DNA of 64,000 nt, taken from assembly GCF_001666835.1 (NCBI RefSeq), contig NZ_LZJF01000122.1, forward strand, positions 1 to 64,000, given 5' to 3'. This DNA comes from Mycobacterium sp. E3251. GTDB taxonomy: Bacteria > Actinomycetota > Actinomycetes > Mycobacteriales > Mycobacteriaceae. Of the stretch, positions 6,934-15,668 are shown piece by piece; within the stretch, counting starts at the first letter, position 1, and each line of letters begins with the position of its first letter. The notes under the pieces were generated by a model that saw nothing but the letters and a program-made list of their open reading frames with translations, was not told the origin of the DNA and searched no databases. The translations under genes were made by a program, and so were the position numbers.

Positions 6934-9447
6934 ATGACCGATGTCGAGCAGACGCCCTCCGACGGGCTCGCCCCCGCCAGGGCCGATCTGGTTGAGCACT
7001 CCCGCACCGGGATGAGTGCGGCCGCGCTGCAGCGGGCCATCAACGATCACCTGCGCTACTCGATCGGCCGCCCGGCGGCGGCCCGGCGGCCCGAGCACTA
7101 CTACCGGGCGCTGGCACTGGCCGTGCGCGACCGCATGCAGGACCGCCGCGTGGTCTCGACGCAGACCTCACTCGATCTCGGCCGCAAGGTGACCTGCTAC
7201 CTGTCGGCCGAGTTCCTGATGGGTCCGCAGCTGGGCAACAACCTGCTGAATCTCGGCATGGAGCGGGCGGCCCGTGAAGCGCTGTCGGCGATGGGTCAGA
7301 ACCTCGACACGGTCCTGGCCTGCGAAGAGGAGCCGGGCCTTGGCAACGGCGGCCTCGGCCGGCTGGCCGCGTGCTACCTGGATTCGCTGGCCACCCTGGA
7401 GCGACCAGCGATCGGCTACGGAATCCGTTATGAGTTCGGCATTTTCGACCAGGAGATCCACGACGGCTGGCAGGTTGAGCAGACCGACAACTGGCTGGAC
7501 CACGGAAACCCTTGGGAGATAGCAAAACCCGACGTTAACTACCTGGTCAAGTGGGGCGGCTACGCCGCTCACTACACGGACAACGCCGGCCACGACCGCG
7601 TCCAGTGGATACCGGGGCGGGTGCTCAAGGGCGTCGCCTATGACACGCCCATCCAGGGTTACGGCGTCAACACCTGCAACGTGCTGACGTTGTGGAGCGC
7701 GCGGGCCGTCAAGTCATTCGCCCTGGAGGCCTTCAACACCGGCGACTACTACGGGGCGGTCGAGGACGAGGTCATGTCGGAGACCGTCACCAAAGTGCTC
7801 TATCCGAACGACGAGCCGGAGGCCGGTAAACAGCTGCGCCTGCTGCAGCAGTACTTCTTCGTGTCCTGCTCCTTGCAGCACGTGCTGCACATCATGGACG
7901 ATCTGGCCGACGTTTCCGTCAAGGAGCTCCCCCAGCGTTTTGCCATGCAGCTCAACGACACCCATCCATCGATCGGCGTCGCCGAGCTCATGCGGTTGCT
8001 GGTCGACGAACGCCACCTGGACTGGGATGAGGCGTGGGAAATCACGGTGGCGACGTTCGGCTACACCAACCACACCCTGCTGCCCGAGGCACTGGAGACC
8101 TGGCCGCTGGAACTGTTCGCCGAGTCACTGCCGCGCCATCTCGAGATCATCTACGAGATCAACCGCCGATTCCTCGACGAGGTGCGCGCCCGATTCCCGG
8201 GTGACGAGGACCGAGTCAGCCGGATGTCGCTCATCGGCGAGAACGGCGGCAAGAACGTCCGGATGGCGCACCTGGCCACCGTCGGCAGCCACGCCATCAA
8301 CGGTGTCGCCGCGTTACACTCCGAGTTGCTGAAAAGCAGTGTGCTCAAAGACTTCTACCAGATGTGGCCGGAGCGGTTCAGCAACAAGACCAACGGTGTG
8401 ACGCCGCGCCGCTTCCTGGCGCTGGCCAATCCCGGGCTGCGGGAATTGCTGGACCGCACCGTCGGGGACGGGTGGCTGACCGACCTGGGCCGCCTGCGCG
8501 GACTCGAGCCATTCGTCGACGACGCCGCCTTCCGCCGGGAATGGCGCGACATCAAGCGCAACAACAAAGCGCGCCTCGCCAAATACATCCACTCGGTGGC
8601 AGGCGTCGACCTCAACCCCGACTGGATGTTCGACGTACAGGTCAAACGCATCCACGAGTACAAGCGTCAGCATCTCAACGTCCTGCACATCGTGGCCCTG
8701 TATCACCGGCTCAAGCAGGATCCGGGCCTGTCGGTTCCGCAGCGCGCCTTCATCTTCGGCGGCAAGGCGGCGCCCGGGTACTTCATGGCCAAGCGGATCA
8801 TCAAGTTGATCACCGCCGTTGGGGAAACCGTCAACGCCGACCCGGATGTCAGCCGGTTCCTCAAGGTGGCGTTCGTGCCGAACTTCAACGTGCAGAACGC
8901 CCACATGATTTACCCGGCAGCCGACCTGTCCGAGCAGATCTCCACCGCGGGCAAGGAAGCGTCCGGGACCGGCAACATGAAGTTCATGATCAACGGCGCC
9001 CTGACCGTCGGCACGCTCGACGGCGCGAACGTGGAGATGCGCGACGAGGTGGGCCCGGAGAACTTCTTCCTGTTCGGGCTGACCGAGCAGGAGGTCGAGG
9101 CGGTCAAGGCGGGCGGGTACCGCCCGGCCGACTACATCGAAGGCAACGACGAACTGCGCGCGGTGCTCGACCTGATTGCCGGCGGTACGTTCTCACGAGG
9201 CGACACCGAGGTGTTCCGGCCGCTGGTGGACAACCTGCGCCATGAAGACCCGTTCCTGGTGTGCGCCGACTATGCGGCCTACGTGAAGTGCCAGGAGCAG
9301 GTGAGCGCCGCGTGGCAGGACAGGGAGTCGTGGACGAAGATGTCCATCCTGAACACCGCCCGCAGCGGCAAGTTCTCATCGGATCGCGCCATCGCCGAGT
9401 ACTGCGACGACATCTGGAACGTGTGGCCGCTGACCGTCAAGATGTGA
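6934..9447 (+). CDS. glgP: Glycogen/alpha-glucan phosphorylase (GT35)
   Basis: An 837-residue enzyme releasing glucose 1-phosphate from alpha-1,4-glucans. Start ATG 6934 follows GAGGAAG; in-frame codons run further upstream but lack gene-like text. It shows the full-length GT35 pattern: LGNGGLGRLAACYLDS, FAMQLNDTHPSI, KTNGVTPRRFL, VQVKRIHEYKRQHLN, and the pyridoxal-phosphate motif EASGTGNMKF with Lys683. Length and motifs match the E. coli GlgP/MalP type, not the DUF3417-bearing phosphorylase I recall for M. tuberculosis Rv1328, so this is probably a second type of phosphorylase. Confidence 0.95.
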   Translation: MTDVEQTPSDGLAPARADLVEHSRTGMSAAALQRAINDHLRYSIGRPAAARRPEHYYRALALAVRDRMQDRRVVSTQTSLDLGRKVTCYLSAEFLMGPQLGNNLLNLGMERAAREALSAMGQNLDTVLACEEEPGLGNGGLGRLAACYLDSLATLERPAIGYGIRYEFGIFDQEIHDGWQVEQTDNWLDHGNPWEIAKPDVNYLVKWGGYAAHYTDNAGHDRVQWIPGRVLKGVAYDTPIQGYGVNTCNVLTLWSARAVKSFALEAFNTGDYYGAVEDEVMSETVTKVLYPNDEPEAGKQLRLLQQYFFVSCSLQHVLHIMDDLADVSVKELPQRFAMQLNDTHPSIGVAELMRLLVDERHLDWDEAWEITVATFGYTNHTLLPEALETWPLELFAESLPRHLEIIYEINRRFLDEVRARFPGDEDRVSRMSLIGENGGKNVRMAHLATVGSHAINGVAALHSELLKSSVLKDFYQMWPERFSNKTNGVTPRRFLALANPGLRELLDRTVGDGWLTDLGRLRGLEPFVDDAAFRREWRDIKRNNKARLAKYIHSVAGVDLNPDWMFDVQVKRIHEYKRQHLNVLHIVALYHRLKQDPGLSVPQRAFIFGGKAAPGYFMAKRIIKLITAVGETVNADPDVSRFLKVAFVPNFNVQNAHMIYPAADLSEQISTAGKEASGTGNMKFMINGALTVGTLDGANVEMRDEVGPENFFLFGLTEQEVEAVKAGGYRPADYIEGNDELRAVLDLIAGGTFSRGDTEVFRPLVDNLRHEDPFLVCADYAAYVKCQEQVSAAWQDRESWTKMSILNTARSGKFSSDRAIAEYCDDIWNVWPLTVKM

Positions 9448-9491
9448 GAAAAGCGGCTGATAATCGCGGTGCCCGGGCCTAGGATCTCGCC

Positions 9492-10109
9492 ATGCCGATT
9501 CTGGGCAATGCAACGGTCGTCGTCGCGCGCGTGACGAGGTCGACATCCAACGCGTTGCGCGTCGCGCTCGCCACCCCCGATGGCACCGAACTGGCGCATG
9601 CCCAGCAAAAGGGCGGCGCCGCAGTGCTGTTCGGTTTCAAGAACGGGGGCAAGAGCGACTACACGTTGTCCGCGGCCAGCGGTGACGAACTCAAGATCGC
9701 GGTGGCCGCAACGACCACCATCACCAGCGGCGGCGTGCCCGTGGGAAAAATCGTCCCAGCCGACGGCGCGGCACGCCTGGAAGACGGTGGCGGCACCGTG
9801 CTGGCGGTGGTGCGGCCGCACACCGGGCACAAGGCCGACGGCGCCTGGCATCATCGCTTGTTCTCGCCGTCCGGCGAGGCGCTCGGCGTGCTCACGCTGA
9901 TGACCGTTCACACCGGTTGGAGTGACATTGAATCCGATGCGATCCAGCTGCTGACCAACCGCAACGTCGCCACCCTGAAGGCACCATCGGCCGGCGCGAT
10001 GCTGACCCTCGCCGCACCGGTCGAGCCGCACCTGGGCGACGTCCTGACCGCAGCATGCGTTGACTTCTCGGTGCTCCCCCGCGGGTACATCGATCAAAGC
10101 CAGACCTAG
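9492..10109 (+). CDS. Conserved protein of unknown function
   Basis: A 205-residue soluble protein with no signal peptide. It is rich in short beta-strand patterns (NATVVVARVTRS, KNGGKSDYTLSAASG, GTVLAVVRPHTG, SDIESDAIQLLTNRNVATLK). The general look (alternating strands, a single C-terminal helix region) suggests a beta-barrel such as the LURP/Tubby fold, but that is only an impression. It lies 44 bases after glgP in the same direction and may be co-transcribed. Confidence 0.7.
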   Translation: MPILGNATVVVARVTRSTSNALRVALATPDGTELAHAQQKGGAAVLFGFKNGGKSDYTLSAASGDELKIAVAATTTITSGGVPVGKIVPADGAARLEDGGGTVLAVVRPHTGHKADGAWHHRLFSPSGEALGVLTLMTVHTGWSDIESDAIQLLTNRNVATLKAPSAGAMLTLAAPVEPHLGDVLTAACVDFSVLPRGYIDQSQT

Positions 10110-10194
10110 CGACGGCCGAGGAGGTCCGCCCAGAACGGCACCAGACCGGGGGCGACAGTGGACGTTTTCAAGGTCCACAGCAAGGATCGACACC

Positions 10195-11688
10195 GTGACC
10201 CCTGGCAGGAGGAAAGTGACCCGACGATTCCGTGGGCTTGTCCTGGCCGCGCTAACCGCGATGCTGGCGGTGCTCCTCGCGCCGGCCGCCTCGGCCGACA
10301 CCTACACAGATCAGCTGGTGGGCAAGTTCAACGCCCAGACCCACGTGGTGGCCGACCCGGCGGCGAATCCGCCGTTGCGGGACCCGGACCGGCTCAACGA
10401 CCAGATCCTCACCAGCCGCTGGACGTGGAGTTCCACGCCACCGATCTGGGTGGCGTCGGTGGCGCCCCGTCAGACCGGGGTGACCACCCCGGATGCCATC
10501 CACAACGTCGTCCTAGGGCGCAATCCGGCTTTCAGCGGGATCATTCTGGTCATCGACTCCAAGGGCTATCACGTGCGCGCCTACAACGTGCCCAAGGCGG
10601 TCGCAGACAGCGTCGACCCGTTCATGAGCCAGTCGGCCAGGATCCACCGGAACGACCCGCAGGGCGCGACGAGTGAATTCGTCAACAAATTGACCAGGTT
10701 GGACGTGTCTTCTGGGGGGCCGGCGGCCACCACCTCCCCCGTCGTGCACCAGAACCCCGACCGCTGGGCATGGCTGTGGACCATGCTCGTCTTCATTGCC
10801 GTCGCATTGAGCGTGGTCGCCTTGGTCTCATTCGCTGTCAGCCGAAATCGCAAGCGCCGCAAGGCTGCACAGGAGCGTGAACAGATCAAACAAGAATTGA
10901 TCACCGCCGAATCCGGTGTCGGGGACATCGACAACGCGGTGCTCACCAACAGCGAAACGGACGTCAGCGCGGAGTCGACCAAGGCCAACGCCAGCCTCTA
11001 CGACGCCCGAAAGGCTTACGAGACAGGCGACTACGGCGCGGCGCGGGCACACCTGCGAGTAGTGGAGTCCACGGTGGCCAGGGCCAACCAGAAGCTCGGA
11101 CGCCCCGCGCCCAATGTTGCCGCTGTCGGCTCGGTGCCCGAGGACGAGCGCAAACAGGCCTCGGTGCGGGCGAAGAATCCCGACACCGGTGAGTACGTGA
11201 CGATCAACAACAACAACTACAGCACCACCCCGCAGCCCGGCTATCCGCACTACTACGGCGGCGGCTACTACAACGGAATGTTCTTCTACCCCGGCTATTA
11301 CCCATACGCGTTCTGGGGGGCGGGTTGGGGTTGGGCGCTCACCGACGTCCTGCTGATGGATGCGCTGCTGGACGACCATTGGGGTGGCAGCTACGACCGC
11401 GGCTTCGAGGCCGGCCGTGACTCGGCGTATGCGGACGCGAACTACGACGGCGGCCAAAGCGCCGGCTACGACAGCCAGCAAGGCGACGTCGGGTTCGGCG
11501 GCGGCTATGACTCCGGCGGCGACACCAGCTTCGCGGGTAGCGACGGCTCGTATTCCGGCGGTGGCGACGTGGACTTCGGCGGCGGCTGGGACTCCGGCGG
11601 CGGATCCGACTTCGGCGGCGGATCCGATTTCGGCGGCTCCGATTTCGGCGGTGGGTCGGACTCCAGCGGCGGCGACTTCGGGTTCTGA
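10195..11688 (+). CDS. Exported single-pass membrane protein with Gly/Asp/Ser-rich tail
   Basis: About 497 residues from GTG 10195 (AAGGA upstream); GTG 10216 with AGGAGG only three bases away is an alternative. Order: a signal sequence (LVLAALTAMLAVLLAPAASA), an extracytoplasmic domain of about 170 residues, a transmembrane segment (WTMLVFIAVALSVVALVSF), a basic RNRKRRKAAQ stop-transfer, a helical cytoplasmic domain, a YYGGGYYNGMFFYPGYYPY aromatic stretch, and a tail of FGGGSDFGGGSD-type repeats. This architecture resembles DUF5129/TPM-type actinobacterial proteins, but I am not certain. Function is unknown. Confidence 0.7.
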   Translation: MTPGRRKVTRRFRGLVLAALTAMLAVLLAPAASADTYTDQLVGKFNAQTHVVADPAANPPLRDPDRLNDQILTSRWTWSSTPPIWVASVAPRQTGVTTPDAIHNVVLGRNPAFSGIILVIDSKGYHVRAYNVPKAVADSVDPFMSQSARIHRNDPQGATSEFVNKLTRLDVSSGGPAATTSPVVHQNPDRWAWLWTMLVFIAVALSVVALVSFAVSRNRKRRKAAQEREQIKQELITAESGVGDIDNAVLTNSETDVSAESTKANASLYDARKAYETGDYGAARAHLRVVESTVARANQKLGRPAPNVAAVGSVPEDERKQASVRAKNPDTGEYVTINNNNYSTTPQPGYPHYYGGGYYNGMFFYPGYYPYAFWGAGWGWALTDVLLMDALLDDHWGGSYDRGFEAGRDSAYADANYDGGQSAGYDSQQGDVGFGGGYDSGGDTSFAGSDGSYSGGGDVDFGGGWDSGGGSDFGGGSDFGGSDFGGGSDSSGGDFGF

Positions 11689-11711
11689 TGCCCCAGAAGT
11701 AAGGTTTCCCG

Positions 11712-11795
11712 ATGAGTACCGACAAGGTCAACCGCGGCATCCTGCCCGCCACGGTGACGATCGGAAGCGGTGACTCAGAAGGGATTCGATCGTGA
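11712..11795 (+). CDS. Possible 27-residue small protein coupled to the next gene
   Basis: ATG 11712 begins a 27-codon frame whose TGA overlaps the GTG start of the next gene (GTGA at 11792). TAAGG lies about eight bases upstream of the ATG. The next gene has no good ribosome binding site of its own, so coupling is plausible. No homologue is recognised, and it could be chance. Confidence 0.35.
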   Translation: MSTDKVNRGILPATVTIGSGDSEGIRS

Positions 11796-12226
11796 CTGAG
11801 AGTTTGTTCGGTCTGCTGACCGTAGTCGCGTTAGGGCTGGCGTTGACGCTGGCCGGCATCGCCACCGTATTCGTACGGCGGATGGAGAGGCGACCAACCA
11901 CCCCGGTGAGCGAGCAAATCGGGAGCGCCAAAGAGGTCGTGCGCAAACTGCGCAAGCGCGAACCGATGTCGTCCGAAGAACTGGATTACGCGAAGCAAAT
12001 CGTCGCCGATCGCAGCTCCTTCATGGCGCTCTGCATCCCGGGCGCGTTGTTCATGTTGGGCTGCTTCTACGTATTCGGCAGCCTTTACCACCTGCACGGA
12101 GCGACGCCGTCCGAGCGCACATTTCTCGGGGTGATCCCGATGCTGACCTCCACTAACCTGGCCCTTCGCCTGCTCGGCAGCGCACGGTTGAAAAGGCGCC
12201 TGCGCAGCGCGACCACCGCATCGTAA
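11792..12226 (+). CDS. Membrane protein of unknown function
   Basis: A 144-residue protein from GTG 11792. It has an N-terminal transmembrane helix (LLTVVALGLALTLAGIATVFV), a charged cytoplasmic middle (VSEQIGSAKEVVRKLRKREP, SSEELDYAKQIVADRSS), a second hydrophobic helix (FMALCIPGALFMLGCFYVFG), and a basic C-terminus. It follows the Gly/Asp-rich membrane protein by about 100 bases and probably belongs to the same transcription unit. Confidence 0.65.
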   Translation: MTESLFGLLTVVALGLALTLAGIATVFVRRMERRPTTPVSEQIGSAKEVVRKLRKREPMSSEELDYAKQIVADRSSFMALCIPGALFMLGCFYVFGSLYHLHGATPSERTFLGVIPMLTSTNLALRLLGSARLKRRLRSATTAS

Positions 12227-12296
12227 GCGGTCCGCATGACGAGATCCGGCACGCCGGGATCGCGCCTGCGGCCCGGTTGCAGTAGTCTCTTTACCG

Positions 12297-12323
12297 TGAC
12301 ATATCAAGCAGGTTGATATGTCA
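12297..12323. promoter_or_regulatory. Perfect 27-bp palindrome upstream of mmpS-mmpL (TetR-type operator)
   Basis: Two 11-base arms, TGACATATCAA and TTGATATGTCA, flank a 5-base spacer (GCAGG). The dyad is perfect and sits 77 bases upstream of the mmpS start. A TTGCAG at 12277 could be a -35 element that would place the palindrome over the -10 region. It lacks a U-tract and a compact GC stem, so it reads as a protein-binding site, not a terminator. No tetR gene is adjacent. Confidence 0.65.
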
Positions 12324-12399
12324 TCTGGTCTTGCCGCACGCGGACGGCGGTCGGGGATGGCACGAACACAAGGTCAGGAGGGGTCGGGGAGATGAACGA

Positions 12400-12843
12400 G
12401 TGAGTCCTCGTTCAGTCAGCAGGACTGTCTTGGAGCGAGCCTGGATGCCGTTGGTCACCGTGGTAGCGGTCGGTGTCGGTCTGCTCTGCATGTACAAGGT
12501 GCACCAGTTCTCGGAACCTGAGCCGGTCATCACCGTCAACGGCCCACAGGCGCCCGAGCAGTTCAACGTCAAACGGATCACCTATGAGGTGTTCGGCTCC
12601 GCCGCTCAGGGCGGAAAACTCGTCTACATCGACATCGACGGCCATCCGCATCAGGTCGAAATCACGACTCTGCCGTGGTCCCACACGGAGACCACCACGC
12701 TCTCGGTAGCCTCCGGCAGCATCTCGGTGCATGTCCACGGCGGTCAGGTGGGTTGCCGAATGCTCGTGGACGGCGTGATCCGCGACGAACAGACGGACGA
12801 CCATCAGGACGCCGACGTCGAGTGCAGGGTCAAGTCGGCATGA
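12400..12843 (+). CDS. MmpS-family membrane-anchored accessory protein
   Basis: A 147-residue protein from GTG 12400 with GGGGAG seven bases upstream. It has one N-terminal helix (WMPLVTVVAVGVGLLCMYKV) and a periplasmic immunoglobulin-like domain with ITYEVFGSA, GKLVYIDIDG, LPWSHTETTTL and a Cys pair (GCRMLV ... VECRV). MmpS proteins work with MmpL transporters in lipid, siderophore or drug export. Its stop overlaps the mmpL start (ATGA). Which MmpS subfamily it belongs to cannot be settled here. Confidence 0.9.
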   Translation: MSPRSVSRTVLERAWMPLVTVVAVGVGLLCMYKVHQFSEPEPVITVNGPQAPEQFNVKRITYEVFGSAAQGGKLVYIDIDGHPHQVEITTLPWSHTETTTLSVASGSISVHVHGGQVGCRMLVDGVIRDEQTDDHQDADVECRVKSA

Positions 12844-15668
12844 GCGAGCATCGTTTTGACGAGCCCCGGGTCAAGCGCCCGTTCATCCCCAGGATGGTCC
12901 GGGCTTTCGCGATACCGATCATCTTGTTCTGGGGCCTGCTCGCGGTCAGCACGAACACCTTTATGCCCCAAGTGGAACGGGTCGCCGAAGAGCTCGCCGG
13001 ACCGATGGTCCCGCACTACGCGCCCTCACAACGGGCGCTGCTGCACATCGGCGAAAAGTTCCACGAATCCAACTCGACCAACCTGACCATGGTGGTGTTC
13101 GAGGCGAATCGACCACTGGGAGACCAAGACCACCGGTACTACGACGATCTGATGCGCCGCCTCCAGCACGACACCCGGCACGTGCAATACGTGATGGATC
13201 TGTGGGGCAAGCCTTTCACCGCGGCGGGGGCACAGAGCGTGGACGGCAAGTGCACGTATGTGCTGCTGCGACTCGCCGGCGACATCGGCCAGATTCAAGC
13301 CAACCAATCCGTGGACGCGGTCCGCGACATCATCAAAAAGGACCCGCCGCCGCCCGGCCTCAAGGTCTACGTCAGCGGCGCGGCTCCGCTGGCCTCCGAC
13401 ACGCTTTCCATCGCCAATGCCAGCCTGAACAACGTCACGATCGTCACGATCTGCCTCATCGTGGTGATGCTGCTGCTGGTGTATCGCGCTCCTTCAACCC
13501 TGTTGGTGCCTTTGCTCGGGGTGCTCATCGAGATGCTCGTCGCCAAGGGTGTCGTGTCAACGCTCGGTCACCTCGGGTACATCGAACTCTCGTCGTTCGC
13601 GGTGAACATCGTCATCGCGCTGACCCTGGGAGCGGGAACCGATTACGGCATCTTCCTGATGGGTCGATATCACGAGGCGCGACAGGCGGGCGAAAGCCGG
13701 GAGGACAGTTTCTACATCGCGTACAAGGGTGTCGCGCCGATCATCATCGGCTCGGGCCTGACGATCGCCGGTGCGTGTTATTGCTTGACGTTCGCGCGCC
13801 TCAACTACTTCCACACCATGGGGCCGGCCGTCGCGATCACCATGCTGTTCACCATCGCGGCGGCGATGACGCTGGGCCCGGCGGCGCTGACCGTCGGCAG
13901 TCTGTTCGGGATGTTCGATCCGAGAACCGAGGCCAAAGGGCGTCTCTATCGCCGCATCGGGGCGAGCGTGGTGCGCTGGCCGGTGCCGATCCTGGCGGCC
14001 AGTTCTGCCGTCGTCATGATCGGGGCGATCTTCGTACCGACGTACCGGCAGAACTACGACGATCGCCAGTACCAGCCGGCCAGTGCGCCCGCCAATCTCG
14101 GTTTCCAGGCGGCGGATCGGCACTTTCCCAAGAGCAAGCTGTTCTCCGAGATGCTGATGGTCGAAACCGATCACGACATGCGCAACTCGGCCGACTTCAT
14201 CTCGCTGGACCGCGTCGCGAAGGCTCTGATTCGCCTGCACGGTGTGGCGATGGTGCAAGGCATGACGCGGCCCTTGGGCCGGGCGCTCGAGCACGCCAGC
14301 ATTCCGTACCTATTCACCACGCAGGGCAGCGGCAACGGTCAACAACTCCCGTTCAACAGGGAGCAGAACGCCAACACCGACGCGCAGGCCGAGATCCAGG
14401 CGCACTCCGTCGCGGTCTTGCGCAAAGAGGTCGGCTTCTTCCAAAAGGTTTCCGACGAACTGCATCAGACGGTACTCACCGTCGAGGACCTGCAAAGGGT
14501 CAGCGACGACATCAGGGACGAGGTCTCGAACGTCGACGATTTCTTCCGTCCGATCAAGAGCTACTTCTATTGGGAGAGGCACTGTTTCGACATCCCGATC
14601 TGCTGGACGTTTCGGTCGCTGTTCGAGACCATCGATCAAATCGACAAGTTGGCCGACGACATTGCGGACGCGAAGGTGTCTCTGCAGGAGGTGGACAAAA
14701 CCTTCCCGCAGATCATCGCCCAACTGAAAGCCACCGCCGACGATACCGAGGCACTGCAGTCGAAGTTGGTCAACAGTTACGGATCCGCTGATCTGCAATC
14801 CGTGCAAACGGAGCAGACTTTCGATGATCTGATCAACGTCGGGAACGACTTCGACAAGTCCCGCAGCGACGACTTCTTCTACATCCCGCACGAGGGCTTC
14901 GACAACGAGGACGTCAAGACGGGCATGAAGTTGATGATGTCGCCGGACGGCAAGGCGGCCCGGTTCATCGTCACCCACGAGGGCGATGCGATGGGCCCCG
15001 AGGGCGTGGAACACGTCGAACAGTTCCCCGACGCGATAAAGACGATCCTGAAAGAGACCTCGTTGGCCGGCGCGCGAATCTACATCGGCGGTTCGGGCTC
15101 CAACGACAAGGACATCAAGCAATACGCGATGTCCGATCTCATGATCGCCGCGATCGCCGCCTTCGTGCTGATCTTCTTGATCATGATGTTCATCACGCGA
15201 AGTCTGGTGGCGGCCTTGGTGATTCCCGGCACCGTGGCCTTCTCCTACGCCGGCGCGTTCGGCCTGTCCATACTTGTCTGGCAGCACCTGATCGGCCTGC
15301 ACCTGCACTGGCTCGTGCTACCGCTGACGTTCATCATCCTGGTGGCGGTCGGGTCGGACTACAACCTGCTGCTGATCAACAGGGTCAAAGAGGAGCTGCA
15401 CGGCGGGATCCACACCGGTCTGATCCGCGCGCTGGGCAGCACGGGCGGCGTGGTGACATCCGCGGGTCTGGTCTTCGCGTTCACCATGCTGGCCATGCTC
15501 ACCAGTGATCTCAGGACGATCGGCCAGGTGGGTTCGACCGTGTGCATCGGCCTGCTGCTCGACACGCTGATCGTGCGTTCATTCGTCGTACCGTGCATCC
15601 TGCGAATCCTCGGGCCGTGGTTCTGGTGGCCCACGCTGGTCCGCAGCCGCCCGGCGGTCGCGCGCTAG
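12840..15668 (+). CDS. MmpL-family RND transporter
   Basis: A 942-residue transporter with the RND layout: TM1 (AFAIPIILFWGLLAVST), a periplasmic domain, TM2-6 including the proton-relay motif TLGAGTDYGIFLMGRYHEAR, a second large periplasmic loop containing coiled-coil-like stretches and paired cysteines (ERHCFDIPICW), and TM7-12 with VAVGSDYNLLLINR. Both Asp-Tyr relay pairs are present, so it should be an active proton-driven exporter. The substrate is likely a lipid or siderophore, inferred from the family. It is translationally coupled to mmpS and lies under the palindrome at 12297. Confidence 0.93.
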   Translation: MSEHRFDEPRVKRPFIPRMVRAFAIPIILFWGLLAVSTNTFMPQVERVAEELAGPMVPHYAPSQRALLHIGEKFHESNSTNLTMVVFEANRPLGDQDHRYYDDLMRRLQHDTRHVQYVMDLWGKPFTAAGAQSVDGKCTYVLLRLAGDIGQIQANQSVDAVRDIIKKDPPPPGLKVYVSGAAPLASDTLSIANASLNNVTIVTICLIVVMLLLVYRAPSTLLVPLLGVLIEMLVAKGVVSTLGHLGYIELSSFAVNIVIALTLGAGTDYGIFLMGRYHEARQAGESREDSFYIAYKGVAPIIIGSGLTIAGACYCLTFARLNYFHTMGPAVAITMLFTIAAAMTLGPAALTVGSLFGMFDPRTEAKGRLYRRIGASVVRWPVPILAASSAVVMIGAIFVPTYRQNYDDRQYQPASAPANLGFQAADRHFPKSKLFSEMLMVETDHDMRNSADFISLDRVAKALIRLHGVAMVQGMTRPLGRALEHASIPYLFTTQGSGNGQQLPFNREQNANTDAQAEIQAHSVAVLRKEVGFFQKVSDELHQTVLTVEDLQRVSDDIRDEVSNVDDFFRPIKSYFYWERHCFDIPICWTFRSLFETIDQIDKLADDIADAKVSLQEVDKTFPQIIAQLKATADDTEALQSKLVNSYGSADLQSVQTEQTFDDLINVGNDFDKSRSDDFFYIPHEGFDNEDVKTGMKLMMSPDGKAARFIVTHEGDAMGPEGVEHVEQFPDAIKTILKETSLAGARIYIGGSGSNDKDIKQYAMSDLMIAAIAAFVLIFLIMMFITRSLVAALVIPGTVAFSYAGAFGLSILVWQHLIGLHLHWLVLPLTFIILVAVGSDYNLLLINRVKEELHGGIHTGLIRALGSTGGVVTSAGLVFAFTMLAMLTSDLRTIGQVGSTVCIGLLLDTLIVRSFVVPCILRILGPWFWWPTLVRSRPAVAR

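Noticed and set aside
13202-14791. Long alternative frame within mmpL
   Set aside because: Arg/Gly/Ala-rich text with no domain pattern, fully inside mmpL.
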